From CAXXOK01 sp964640955 (GTDB lineage: Bacteria; Bacillota; Clostridia; Christensenellales; Aristaeellaceae), in assembly GCA_964640955.1 (NCBI GenBank), contig CAZXJI010000007.1, forward strand, positions 62,001-126,000: a stretch of 64,000 nt of DNA. The letters are read 5' to 3'. The first letter of the stretch is position 1, and each line of letters opens with the position of its first letter. This document shows, piece after piece, positions 51,768 through 60,040 of the stretch. The notes under the pieces are model-generated. The model saw only the letters and a list, made by a program, of their open reading frames with translations, did not search any database and was not told the DNA's origin. The position numbers and the translations under genes were made by a program.

Positions 51768-52339
51768 TGCATATGTCTTCTCAGAATATCCGTAAAATGG
51801 TGACCACCGCGATTTTGATCGCGCTGACGCTCGTCTTTCAGCTGATGCGCCCCATCCTCGGCGGCAGCAATATTATTTCCACCTACATCATCGGAAGCCT
51901 GGTCAACCTCACGCTGATCGTGGCGACCTGCGCCGTGGGGCTGTGGAGCGGCGTGGCCGTGGCGGTCGTCGCCCCGCTGATCGCGCTGATGCAGGGCCAC
52001 GCCACGCTGCCCATGCTGCCGTGGATCATCGCCGGCAACCTGGTGCTGGTGATTCTCTTCGCGCTGCTGGCGCAGAAGGACAAGGCGTCCCTGTCGGTCG
52101 AGTGGGTGCGCTGGATGGCCGCGGCGGTGCTCGCGGCGCTGGTGAAATACGCCGTGATCGCACTGGGCCAGGCGCTGGTATTGACCTCCGCCAAGGGCCT
52201 TGCCTTCGGCGTGGCGGCCGGAACGGCCGCGGGCGCGCAGGTGGTGCAGATCGTGACCGCCCTGATCGGCGCGGTGCTGGGCGGTATCATCCTGCCGATG
52301 CTGCCGGGGAACGTAACGGGCAAAAAGGCCAAGCAATAA
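51767..52339 (+). CDS. ECF transporter S component
   Basis: 190 aa, six hydrophobic helices (TTAILIALTLVFQLMRPILG; YIIGSLVNLTLIVATCAVGL). Organised like the substrate-binding (S) subunit of energy-coupling-factor vitamin importers; the substrate cannot be told. It uses shared EcfAAT proteins elsewhere. ATG 51767 overlaps the preceding stop; ATG 51773 is possible. Coupled to the TM1266-like gene and to the leader with small ORF and terminator. Confidence 0.8.
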   Translation: MHMSSQNIRKMVTTAILIALTLVFQLMRPILGGSNIISTYIIGSLVNLTLIVATCAVGLWSGVAVAVVAPLIALMQGHATLPMLPWIIAGNLVLVILFALLAQKDKASLSVEWVRWMAAAVLAALVKYAVIALGQALVLTSAKGLAFGVAAGTAAGAQVVQIVTALIGAVLGGIILPMLPGNVTGKKAKQ

Positions 52340-52366
52340 GGCGAACCGCGTTTCGCACGCTTTGCC

Positions 52367-52423
52367 GCGATATACGCGGAACCGCCGCCGGCGTTTTGCC
52401 GGCGGCGGTTCCGCGTATATCGC
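52367..52423. repeat. 26-bp perfect inverted repeat between convergent genes
   Basis: Arms 52367-52392 and 52398-52423 are exact reverse complements with a 5-nt GTTTT loop. It lies between the ECF S gene (plus) and degV (minus) and can serve as a hairpin for both transcripts; there is no long T run. An unusually long perfect stem. Confidence 0.85.
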
Positions 52424-52427
52424 TCGT

Positions 52428-53336
52428 TTACTTGACCTCCGGCGCGTCCAGCCGGGCGGAGCCGTCCCTGTCCAGGAAGAACACGGCCACCGTGCCCGGC
52501 CCCGCGTGACAGCCGACGATGGGCCCGATGAGCGACACCTTGATCTCCGGCACGTGCAGCTTATCCCTAAGGCGGCCGGCCAGCCAGAGCGCGTCCTTCT
52601 CGCAGCCTCCGTGGCTGATGAACATCATCTGCTTCCCGGGGTCTAGCGCGTCCTGCTCCGTTTTTTCATAGAGCTCCTTGAGGCTGTGGCGGCGGCCCTG
52701 CACCTTCGCGCGGGGCAGCAGGCGGCCTTTGGGATCGACGTTCAGAATAGGCTTGATTTTGAGGATCGTGCCCAGGTAGGCGCTCGCGGCCGACAGCCGT
52801 CCGCCGCGCCGAAGGAACATCAAATCCGTTACCGTAAACCAGTGGATCACGCGCAGGGCGTTATCGGTCACCCATTGCAGCGTCTCCTCGAAGCTGTGGC
52901 CCGCGTCGCGGTACTGAAGCGCGTAGTGCACCAGCAGGCCCTCGCCCAGGCTGGCGCAGCGGGTGTCGAACGCGACGATCCTGCGCTCGGGGTACTTTTT
53001 CGCCAGTTCCGCCTCCGCCGCCTTCGCGGTCAGGTACATGCCGCTGAGGCTGCCGGAGAACACCAGCATCAGCACGTCCTCGCCCTGCTCAAGCAGCGGG
53101 GTCACGTGCTCCGTCCATTCGTTCTGCGTCACCTGAAAGGTGGTGGCGACGGAGCCGTTTTCCAGCTTCTCGTAGAACTCGTACACCTTTTCGGGCAGCG
53201 TTCTGTCCGTCAGCCTGATCTCGTGCACCTCGCCGTCGATCTGGTAGGACATCGGAACGACGTAAAGCTTTTCCTGCTTCTCGATATAGTCCGCGGGAAG
53301 ATCGCAGCACGCATCCGTAACGATCCAGAAAGACAT
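52428..53336 (-). CDS. DegV family fatty-acid-binding protein
   Basis: 302 aa, two-domain fold that binds a fatty acid; partner of fatty acid kinase FakA (FakB-like). The family start WIVTDACCDLPADYI and the pocket motif FSGSLSGMYLTAKAAEAEL are present, along with LRRGGRLSAASAYLGTILKI. AGGAGGAT precedes the ATG. The gene stands alone. Confidence 0.93.
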   Translation of the reverse strand: MSFWIVTDACCDLPADYIEKQEKLYVVPMSYQIDGEVHEIRLTDRTLPEKVYEFYEKLENGSVATTFQVTQNEWTEHVTPLLEQGEDVLMLVFSGSLSGMYLTAKAAEAELAKKYPERRIVAFDTRCASLGEGLLVHYALQYRDAGHSFEETLQWVTDNALRVIHWFTVTDLMFLRRGGRLSAASAYLGTILKIKPILNVDPKGRLLPRAKVQGRRHSLKELYEKTEQDALDPGKQMMFISHGGCEKDALWLAGRLRDKLHVPEIKVSLIGPIVGCHAGPGTVAVFFLDRDGSARLDAPEVK

Positions 53337-53586
53337 GGTCTTATCCTCCTTGATGCCTGGGGTTATTTACGGGAATCGAACCTTATGATAACAAAATCTT
53401 CATCATCCGTCAACGCGGGAAACCGGGCCTTCCGTCCGGCGCCGGGCGCCGCATTGGGCAAAAGCCCCGGGAACTCTCATGAAATTCTCATCAAAGCGTT
53501 AGCGCATTCTCAAGCACCTTCCCCGCGGGTATGGTATGATACTCCCGTAAACAGGCAACCCGCTCCCACGCTAAGGAGGCATTTAC

Positions 53587-54231
53587 ATGGCACAGTATAC
53601 GGTTGAAGATATCGAAATTCTGCGGCAGAAAAGCGGCATTTCCTACGAGGAGGCCGTGAACCTGCTGGAGTACCACAACGGCAGTCTCGCCCGCTCGCTG
53701 GTCGACCTGGAGAAGAACGGCCGCCTGCGCGACGCCAAGGCCGGCGCGCAGCGCACCGAGTGGCATGGCCGCCGCCGCCGTCATCGCGCGTTGGATTCGC
53801 TTTTCCGGCTCCGCGTGAAGGTGTTCAAGGGCGACGTGCCCATCGTGAACCTGTCAGTGCTGTTCGTGGTGTTCGCGGTGCTGGTCGCGTCCTGGGTGGT
53901 AATCGTAAGCGCCCTGGTCGCGCTGGTCATGGGCTACCGCTTCGCGATCGAGCGCGACGCCCGGGACTTCGCGGACGGCACGCTGGAAGACCGGGTGAAA
54001 AACGCGGGCAGCAACGTGAAAAACACCGTGTTCAACATCGTGCGCGACCTGGGGCTGCAAAACGAGGGCAAAGCGCCGGAAGACGGCGCACCCACGGAGG
54101 CGCCCGAGCCCGAAAAGCGCACCGAAAGTCCCGCCAGCGGCACCACGCCCGTGAACGTGCAGTTTTCCGAGGACGGAAGCGTGCGCGTCACCGAGGAACC
54201 CGACGGCTACCACGAGGCGGACATCCAGTAA
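53587..54231 (+). CDS. DUF4342 (UBA-like) membrane protein
   Basis: 214 aa. Residues about 1-45 form a UBA-like three-helix domain (VEDIEILRQKSGISYEEAVN), then a basic linker, a transmembrane hairpin (about 90-120, VNLSVLFVVFAVLVASWVVI), a helical stretch and an acidic tail. A -10 TATGAT with extended TGG lies at 53535-53540. Unknown function; DUF4342 proteins are widespread in clostridia. Confidence 0.8.
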   Translation: MAQYTVEDIEILRQKSGISYEEAVNLLEYHNGSLARSLVDLEKNGRLRDAKAGAQRTEWHGRRRRHRALDSLFRLRVKVFKGDVPIVNLSVLFVVFAVLVASWVVIVSALVALVMGYRFAIERDARDFADGTLEDRVKNAGSNVKNTVFNIVRDLGLQNEGKAPEDGAPTEAPEPEKRTESPASGTTPVNVQFSEDGSVRVTEEPDGYHEADIQ

Positions 54232-54247
54232 CGCATTTTCCCCCGCT

Positions 54248-54283
54248 TTCCTTCCGGCGGCGGTTGTCGCCGGAAGGAATTTT
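54248..54283 (+). terminator. terminator of the DUF4342 gene
   Basis: Perfect 12-bp stem TTCCTTCCGGCG / CGCCGGAAGGAA (54248-54259 / 54268-54279), 8-nt loop, TTTT. It overlaps the -35 of the next promoter. Confidence 0.85.
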
Positions 54284-54293
54284 CTGCTATACT
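54264..54293 (+). promoter_or_regulatory. promoter of the two-component system
   Basis: TTGTCG (54264-54269), 18-nt spacer, TATACT (54288-54293), 33 nt before the response-regulator start. The -35 sits inside the terminator hairpin of the upstream gene. Confidence 0.6.
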
Positions 54294-54325
54294 GATAGGG
54301 ACATACACACCACCCGGAGGGCAGC

Positions 54326-55015
54326 ATGAGCAAGATACTGATTATCGAAGACGAAGCCAAAATCGCCCGCTTCGTGGAGCTGGAACTGAAACACGAGGGC
54401 TACGAGGTGCAGACCGCTTTCGACGGCCGCGCCGGGCTCGCGGCGTTTGAAAGCTGGCAGCCGGACCTGCTGATACTGGACCTGATGCTGCCCGGCATCA
54501 GCGGTATCGAGGTCTGCCGCCGCCTGCGCCAGCACAGCGACATTCCCATCATCATGCTGACCGCCAAGGACGACGTGAGCGACAAGGTGATGGGGCTGGA
54601 CATGGGCGCCGACGACTATATGACCAAACCCTTCGCCATCGAGGAACTGCTTGCCCGCATCCGCGTAAGCCTCAAAAAGCACCGCGTCGACCAGAGCGAC
54701 GCGGGCGCGGTGCTCACCGCGGGCAGGCTTCGCATGGAACCGGCCAGCTACACCACCACCTTCGACGGCAAGCCCGTGGCGCTGACCAAAAAGGAGTTCG
54801 ACCTGCTCCACTATCTGTGGCAGCACGAGCATACCGCCGTCTCCCGCGACGAGCTTCTGATGAACGTCTGGGGGTACGACTTCGCCGGAGACACGAATAT
54901 CGTGGACGTCTATATCCGCTATCTGCGTCAGAAGATCGACGACCCCTTCCGGGTGAAGACCATCCACACCATCCGGGCCGTCGGCTACATGTTCCGCTAT
55001 GAAGAGCAGCCGTAA
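54326..55015 (+). CDS. OmpR/PhoB-type response regulator
   Basis: 229 aa. Receiver domain with phosphoacceptor D52 (LLILDLMLPG), acidic pair E8-D9, and the MTKPF lysine (about 101). C-terminal winged helix with VDVYIRYLRQKID and TIRAVGYMFRYEE. Cotranscribed with, and overlapping by 17 nt, the histidine kinase. Stimulus unknown. Confidence 0.96.
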   Translation: MSKILIIEDEAKIARFVELELKHEGYEVQTAFDGRAGLAAFESWQPDLLILDLMLPGISGIEVCRRLRQHSDIPIIMLTAKDDVSDKVMGLDMGADDYMTKPFAIEELLARIRVSLKKHRVDQSDAGAVLTAGRLRMEPASYTTTFDGKPVALTKKEFDLLHYLWQHEHTAVSRDELLMNVWGYDFAGDTNIVDVYIRYLRQKIDDPFRVKTIHTIRAVGYMFRYEEQP

Positions 55016-56459
55016 GGAGGATCGCCGGGCCCGCCGCGCCGAGGCCGACCGCCGCGCCGGGGAGCGCGCCGCCGCGCGCGCAAAGGCCAAAGGGCAGGGC
55101 CGGGCGACCGTCAGAATTTTCATCGGCCAGTGGTTCAGGTCCATTTTCAGCAATCTGCGCTTCTCGCTTACGCTGCGCATCGCGCTGCACTACAGCGGGC
55201 AGCTTTTGCATACGACGGTGCTGATTCTGCTGGCCTTCACCGTGGCGTATGGCATCGCGCAGATTCCCTCCGTCAATCAAACGCTGGACGCCGTTGCCGC
55301 CGTGGCCCCGGCCGACGGAAACGCCTATACGGCCGGGCAGCTGACGGGGCTGCCGCTCAACGGCGCGTACCTGCTGGACGAGCCGCTGCCCGACGACGTA
55401 AACGGCTTTATCGACGCGGTGAAGCTCGCCTTTTCCGATTGGGACACGCCCGCGGGCCCTCAGTTGCTTATCTACCGCGAGACCGTTTACGGCGGGCTGG
55501 TGGCCGAGTTCTCGCTTACCTACGTTCTTTCCGTGTACTGGACGCTCTTTTGGACGCTGGTGTGCTGCGACCTGTTCCGCATCACCTATTTCCTGCGCCG
55601 CAAGTACCGCCTGAACAACGCGGTGCTCAAACCCATCGCCGAAATGACGGAGGCCGCCGCCGCGCTGAGCGCCAACAACCTGAGCAACCGCATCAACATC
55701 GCGGGCACCAAAAACGAGCTCAAGGACCTGGCGACGGTCATCAACGGAATGCTGGACCGCATCGAGCGCAGCTACAACAGCCAAAAGCAGTTCGTCAGCG
55801 ACGCAAGCCACGAGCTGCGCACGCCCATCGCGGTTATTCAGGGCTACGCCAGCATGCTGGAGCGCTGGGGCAAAACCGACAAGGCGGTGCTGGACGAGGG
55901 CATCGCCGCCATATCGCAGGAGACGGCTTCCATGAAGGAGCTGGTGGAACGCCTTTTGTTCCTGGCGCGCCACGATAAAAAAACCCTGATGCTCGAAATG
56001 GAAGTGTTCGACCCGGCGGAGATCATGAGCTCCGTCCACCGGGACGCCAAACTGCTCTCCGCCGCACACGAGTTTGAGCTGTCACCGCTCACGCATTGCA
56101 GCGTAAACGGCGACAAGGGAATGCTCAAGCAGCTCATGCGCATCCTAGTGGATAACGCCATCAAATACACGCCCCCCGGCGGGAAGATCACCCTGGGCAT
56201 GAGCCGGGAGGGCGGGGATTGCGTGCTGTCCGTGAAGGACACGGGGCAGGGCATCTCCGCCGAGGAAATGCCGCGCATCTTCGACCGCTTCTACCGCAGC
56301 GAGAACGCCCGCAAGGCCCAGTCCAGCGGGCACGGGCTGGGGCTGTCCATCGCGCGCATCATCGTGGTGGCCCACGGCGGCAAGATGACGGTGCGCAGCA
56401 AGGAGGGCGTGGGCACCACCTTCCGCGTCCGCCTGCCGCTGGTCAAAGAAGAGCCCTGA
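54999..56459 (+). CDS. sensor histidine kinase
   Basis: 486 aa. A very basic N-terminus (KEDRRARRAEADRRAGERAA), two transmembrane helices enclosing an extracellular sensor of about 110 residues, HAMP, then dimerisation domain with FVSDASHELRTPIAVIQGY (H271) and the ATPase domain with VDNAIKYTPPGGK, DTGQGISAEEMPRIFDRFYR and GHGLGLSIARIIV. Partner of the preceding regulator. The basic N-terminal 35 residues are unusually long. Confidence 0.95.
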   Translation: MKSSRKEDRRARRAEADRRAGERAAARAKAKGQGRATVRIFIGQWFRSIFSNLRFSLTLRIALHYSGQLLHTTVLILLAFTVAYGIAQIPSVNQTLDAVAAVAPADGNAYTAGQLTGLPLNGAYLLDEPLPDDVNGFIDAVKLAFSDWDTPAGPQLLIYRETVYGGLVAEFSLTYVLSVYWTLFWTLVCCDLFRITYFLRRKYRLNNAVLKPIAEMTEAAAALSANNLSNRINIAGTKNELKDLATVINGMLDRIERSYNSQKQFVSDASHELRTPIAVIQGYASMLERWGKTDKAVLDEGIAAISQETASMKELVERLLFLARHDKKTLMLEMEVFDPAEIMSSVHRDAKLLSAAHEFELSPLTHCSVNGDKGMLKQLMRILVDNAIKYTPPGGKITLGMSREGGDCVLSVKDTGQGISAEEMPRIFDRFYRSENARKAQSSGHGLGLSIARIIVVAHGGKMTVRSKEGVGTTFRVRLPLVKEEP

Positions 56460-56540
56460 GCGCTTTTCCCAACCGCATACCGTTTGAAACGCCGATTTCC
56501 GGTTTTCACGCGTTCCCCCGCGCCGTTGGGACGCCGCGGC

Positions 56541-56570
56541 TTGTGCGCGGTGCCACAGATATGGTATGCT
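56541..56570 (+). promoter_or_regulatory. promoter of hflK-hflC
   Basis: TTGTGC (56541-56546), 18-nt spacer, extended TGG-TATGCT (-10 at 56565-56570). Confidence 0.55.
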
Positions 56571-56610
56571 TTTGCCATCGGAACCCCAACCGTCAGGAAG
56601 GAGACGAAAC

Positions 56611-57591
56611 ATGGGAAAGAAACCTAAGCTATCCACCCTGATCGTGCTGGTCGCGCTGGCGGTGGTGCTCGTCGTATGCGCCACCAGCTTCTACCGCGTC
56701 GGTCAGGGCGAGCGGGCGCTCGTGGTGACCTTCGGAAGCGTTACCGGCGAAAACGGCCCCGGCCTCTACTGGAAGATACCTTTCGTGCAGGAGATCGTCA
56801 GCGAAAGCGTGACGACCATCCACACCATGGAGTACGGCTTCCGCACCACCAAGCAGGGCACGGCCGGCAAGGCCGCCCAGTACGTGGACGAAACCAACGA
56901 GGGCGTGATGCTCACCAACGACAACAGCATCGTGTCGCTGGAGGCCATCTACCAGTACACCATCCGGGACGTGAAACAGTACCATTACGACATCGACGAT
57001 CCGGAAGGCACCCTGCAGCTGGCCTTCGAGGCGGTGATTCGCCGCAACATCCAAAACCGCCCGCTGGACGACGCGCTGCTCAACAAGGAAGAGATCGAGC
57101 AGCAGGTGCTGCCGGACTTTCAGGCGCTGGTGGACAGCTATGAGATGGGCGTGAAAATCAACGACGTACGCATCCAGAACATCACCGTCCCCTCGGACGT
57201 CTCCGCGGCCTACGAGGACGTCAACAACGCCAAGAACGAAAAAACCAAGCGTCTGGACGAAGCCGAGAAGTATAAGAACGAAGTGCTGCCCAAGGCGCGC
57301 AGCAACGCCTACGAAACCGTCAAGCAGGCCGAGGCCTACAAGGCCGAAACCGTCGCCCAGGCCGAAAGCGACACGGCGGTGTTCAAGGCCGTGTACGAGC
57401 AGTACCAGGCCGCGCCGGAAATCACCCGCCGCAGGCTTCTCATCGAGACGCTGGAAAGCGTGCTTCAAAACAGCGGCCGCATCGTGATCGCGGACAATTC
57501 CAGCGACGTGGTGAAGATTCTCGACCTGGACGAAACCGGCGCCGTAACCGAAACGACCGCCGCCGCGCTGGAAGGAGGCGTTGAAGAGTGA
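56611..57591 (+). CDS. hflK: HflK-type SPFH membrane protein
   Basis: 326 aa. N-terminal transmembrane helix (IVLVALAVVLVVCATSFYRV), then an SPFH/prohibitin domain (about 35-230) with GQGERALVVTFGSVTGENGPGLYW and a helical region rich in Ala/Glu. In E. coli HflK-HflC forms a membrane assembly that regulates the FtsH protease. AAGGAGA before ATG 56611. Its stop overlaps the hflC start (GTGA). Confidence 0.9.
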   Translation: MGKKPKLSTLIVLVALAVVLVVCATSFYRVGQGERALVVTFGSVTGENGPGLYWKIPFVQEIVSESVTTIHTMEYGFRTTKQGTAGKAAQYVDETNEGVMLTNDNSIVSLEAIYQYTIRDVKQYHYDIDDPEGTLQLAFEAVIRRNIQNRPLDDALLNKEEIEQQVLPDFQALVDSYEMGVKINDVRIQNITVPSDVSAAYEDVNNAKNEKTKRLDEAEKYKNEVLPKARSNAYETVKQAEAYKAETVAQAESDTAVFKAVYEQYQAAPEITRRRLLIETLESVLQNSGRIVIADNSSDVVKILDLDETGAVTETTAAALEGGVEE

Positions 57592-58613
57592 ACACCGAAC
57601 AGCCTATCAACTACGCGAGCGCCGAGGTCAAAGCCGCTCTCCGACGCAACCGCGGCAAGCTGATTCTGATCGCGGTTCTCCTGATCGTGGCGATCGTGCT
57701 GATCAACGAAAGCGTGTTCATCGTCGGCGAAGCCGAGCAGAGCGTGGTGAGCCGCTTCGGGGTCATCAAGCGGATCGTCATCAACAAATCCAACGACTTC
57801 CACGAGCAGTACGCCGATCTGCTCAAGGACGAGATTACCTCCACGGAGGACGTCAAGATCAGCATGGGCAGCGGGCTGCACTTCAAGGTGCCCTTCGTGG
57901 ACAAGGTGGAAACCTTCTCCTCGCGCCTGTACACCTACGTAAGCGACAGCGAGGTGGTCAACACCGCCGAAAAGAAGCAGTACTACGTGCAGACCTTCGC
58001 GCAGTGGACCATCGCCGATCCGGCACTGTTCAGCCTGAAGCTGGGCAACATGACCAGCGCCGAAAACCAGCTGGACAACCTTATCCATCCCGTGATCGTG
58101 CAGGCCATCAACCGCCTGTCGGCCGAAGACTTCGTAAGCAACAAGGAGGCGCTCAACGCGGCGCTGGCCAAGGGGCTGGCCACCGTCAACGAGGATATGG
58201 CCCCCCGCGGCATCGAGGTGAAGGATATTCAGGTGCACCGCACCATCCTGCCCACCGCCAACCTGGAAAGCACCTACGCCCGCATGCAGGCCGACCGCGC
58301 CAAGGTCGCCCAGCAACTGCGCAGCGAGGGCGACGAGGAATACCGCAAAGCCGTTTCCGCCGCCGACCTGGAAGCGCGGCAGATCGAGGCCGACGCGGTG
58401 AGCGAAGCGGGCCAGGTGCGCGCCGAAGCCGAGTCCGAGGCCATGCAGATCTACGCCGAAGCCTACGGCGCCAACGAGGAGTTTTACAGCTACTGGCGCT
58501 CCCTGCAGGCGCTGGAAAGCTCGCTGACGGACAAAACCACGCTGGTGCTGGATCAGGACCATCCGCTGTTCGGCGAGCTGCTCAAGTACGTGACCGAGCT
58601 GGAAAACCCCTGA
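57588..58613 (+). CDS. hflC: HflC-type SPFH membrane protein
   Basis: 341 aa. Transmembrane helix (LILIAVLLIVAIVLINESVF), SPFH domain with FIVGEAEQSVVSRFGVIKRI and MGSGLHFKVPFVDKVETF, then a coiled region (QQLRSEGDEEYRKAVSAADL). Forms the HflKC complex with the preceding product. Coupled by the overlapping GTGA. Ends before a cluster of hairpins, the first of which is a terminator. Confidence 0.92.
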   Translation: MNTEQPINYASAEVKAALRRNRGKLILIAVLLIVAIVLINESVFIVGEAEQSVVSRFGVIKRIVINKSNDFHEQYADLLKDEITSTEDVKISMGSGLHFKVPFVDKVETFSSRLYTYVSDSEVVNTAEKKQYYVQTFAQWTIADPALFSLKLGNMTSAENQLDNLIHPVIVQAINRLSAEDFVSNKEALNAALAKGLATVNEDMAPRGIEVKDIQVHRTILPTANLESTYARMQADRAKVAQQLRSEGDEEYRKAVSAADLEARQIEADAVSEAGQVRAEAESEAMQIYAEAYGANEEFYSYWRSLQALESSLTDKTTLVLDQDHPLFGELLKYVTELENP

Positions 58614-58639
58614 ACCGCTTGCCTCCATCATTGCCTTTC

Positions 58640-58677
58640 CCGCCGCCCCGGCCGCTTGCGCCGCGGCGGCGGTTTGT
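58640..58677 (+). terminator. terminator of hflK-hflC
   Basis: 13-nt arms (58640-58652 / 58660-58672; one mismatch) followed by TTTGTCT. First of a run of five hairpins. Confidence 0.65.
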
Positions 58678-58805
58678 CTGTCAAAAAAGTGGGCTTCGCC
58701 GCTTTTTTGAGCTCCGGGTTCTGTTTGCGGCAAAGCCGCAAATTCCCCGCCCAACCGGCAGAGCCGGTCGATACGAATACGGTCGGAGGGTTGCGACCCT
58801 CCGAC
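58640..58805. repeat. cluster of five hairpins in the hflC-ctsR spacer
   Basis: Five inverted repeats follow each other: 58640-58672; 58683-58708 (AAAAAAGTGG, CCGCTTTTTT); 58724-58742 (TTTGCGGC, GCCGCAAA); 58754-58768 (ACCGGC, GCCGGT); 58782-58805 (GTCGGAGGGT, ACCCTCCGAC). The short plus-strand frame across it has no support. The 429-nt spacer (58614-59042) otherwise holds only the ctsR promoter and operator. Confidence 0.7.
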
Positions 58806-58967
58806 ACCACCCGGGAAAATGAGCTTTTCGCCCGTTCCCCGCCGCGGCGGTGGTTTGCGCACCCGGTCCCGCCAGCCCCGTTTTCTTCGTTTTTTCCTCC
58901 CACACCTTCCCATATATACTTCCGCTGTTCCCATCATGAATTTTCCCAAACGTTCCCGTACCTCCCA

Positions 58968-58996
58968 TTGCTTTTTTGCCCATCCGGTGCTACAAT
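58968..58996 (+). promoter_or_regulatory. promoter of the ctsR operon
   Basis: TTGCTT (58968-58973), 17-nt spacer, TACAAT (58991-58996). Predicted start near 59003, inside the CtsR box. Confidence 0.7.
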
Positions 58997-59001
58997 GTAA
59001 T

Positions 59002-59018
59002 GGTCAAAGATGGTCAAT
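59002..59018 (+). promoter_or_regulatory. CtsR operator (tandem heptad)
   Basis: GGTCAAA-GAT-GGTCAAT matches the known CtsR box (A/G)GTCAAANAN(A/G)GTCAAA with one mismatch, and a further TTTGAC (reverse complement of GTCAAA) follows at 59022-59027. It overlaps the transcription start, fitting autorepression. Confidence 0.88.
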
Positions 59019-59042
59019 CTCTTTGACGGGGGAGGTTTATCC

Positions 59043-59522
59043 ATGCGATTAAGCGACGCGATTGAACAGTTTATCAAGACCATGCTTACGCAGGACGAAC
59101 AGGAAATAGAACTGAAACGCAACGAGCTGGCGCAGTATTTCAACTGCGCGCCCTCGCAGATCAATTACGTTCTGGCCACGCGCTTTACGCCCGACCACGG
59201 CTACATCATCGAAAGCCGGCGCGGCGGCGGCGGATACATCCGCATTTTCCGCATGGAGCAGGACACCAGCGAACAGCTTCTCTATCTCCTGCACGAGCGC
59301 GTAGGCGACAGCATCACCTCTCTGGAATCGGAGCATTTGGTGGCGCAGCTGAAGGAAAGGCAGGTCATCACCCCCGCGGAGGCCGCCATCATGAAGGCGG
59401 CGATCTGCGAAGCCTGCTACACCCTGCCCATCCCCGCGGCCGTCAAGGACGCGCTCCGCGCAAGAATACTCAAGTCCATGCTTCTGGAAATCGCACGAAA
59501 AAGCAAGCTTCCCGAGGCCTGA
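59043..59522 (+). CDS. ctsR: CtsR, repressor of class III heat-shock genes
   Basis: 159 aa. Winged helix N-terminal domain (MRLSDAIEQFIKTML; LAQYFNCAPSQINYVLATRF, then GYIIESRRGGGGYIRI, whose RGGGG is the DNA-wing turn), and a helical C-terminal domain that McsB phosphorylates on arginine. ATG 59043 has GGGGGAGG upstream. First gene of ctsR-mcsA-mcsB-clpC, as in Bacillus. Confidence 0.96.
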   Translation: MRLSDAIEQFIKTMLTQDEQEIELKRNELAQYFNCAPSQINYVLATRFTPDHGYIIESRRGGGGYIRIFRMEQDTSEQLLYLLHERVGDSITSLESEHLVAQLKERQVITPAEAAIMKAAICEACYTLPIPAAVKDALRARILKSMLLEIARKSKLPEA

Positions 59523-59536
59523 AAGGAGGCGCTCCC

Positions 59537-60040
59537 ATGCTCTGTGAAGAATGCAACAAGAACCCCGCGACGGTCGTCATCACCGTGATGAGCGGCGGCG
59601 CCACCACCACCCGGCACCTGTGCAAGGAATGCATGGCGAAGATGGAAAACAGCATCGCTAAGGGCGATATGTCCAGCTTCCTCGCGTCTCTGTCGAGTAT
59701 CCTGTCCAAACAGCCCAGGGAAACGACGCTGACCTGCGACGCCTGCGGACTCACCTACGAGGAATTTCTCAGAACCGGCAAGCTCGGCTGCACCCGGTGC
59801 TACCAGGTCTTTTCCGAACAGCTCAAGCCGCTGCTATTGCGCGTGCACGGCCGCAACCAGCACGCCGGCCGCGTACCCCCGGGCCGTGAGAAGGAGCGCG
59901 AGCTGGAGCAGTGCCTTTCGGGCCTGCGCGCGCAGATGGACAAGGCCGTGAACGACGAAAACTTCGAACAGGCCGCCGTCCTCCGCGACGAGATCAAGGC
60001 CCTGTGCGACAAGCAGAACGCGGAGGCGAAACCGCAATGA
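59537..60040 (+). CDS. mcsA: McsA zinc-finger activator of McsB
   Basis: 167 aa. Four CxxC zinc-binding pairs (CEECNKNP, CKECMAK, CDACGLTY, CTRCYQVF) and a C-terminal UVR helical hairpin (EQCLSGLRAQMDKAVNDENF). Activates the arginine kinase McsB and helps target proteins to ClpCP. GGAGGC precedes the ATG; mcsB overlaps its stop (ATGA). Confidence 0.95.
   Translation: MLCEECNKNPATVVITVMSGGATTTRHLCKECMAKMENSIAKGDMSSFLASLSSILSKQPRETTLTCDACGLTYEEFLRTGKLGCTRCYQVFSEQLKPLLLRVHGRNQHAGRVPPGREKERELEQCLSGLRAQMDKAVNDENFEQAAVLRDEIKALCDKQNAEAKPQ

Noticed and set aside
58656..59000. 114-codon frame in the hflC-ctsR spacer
   Set aside because: It runs through five hairpins and the ctsR promoter, has no ribosome-binding site and no domain.
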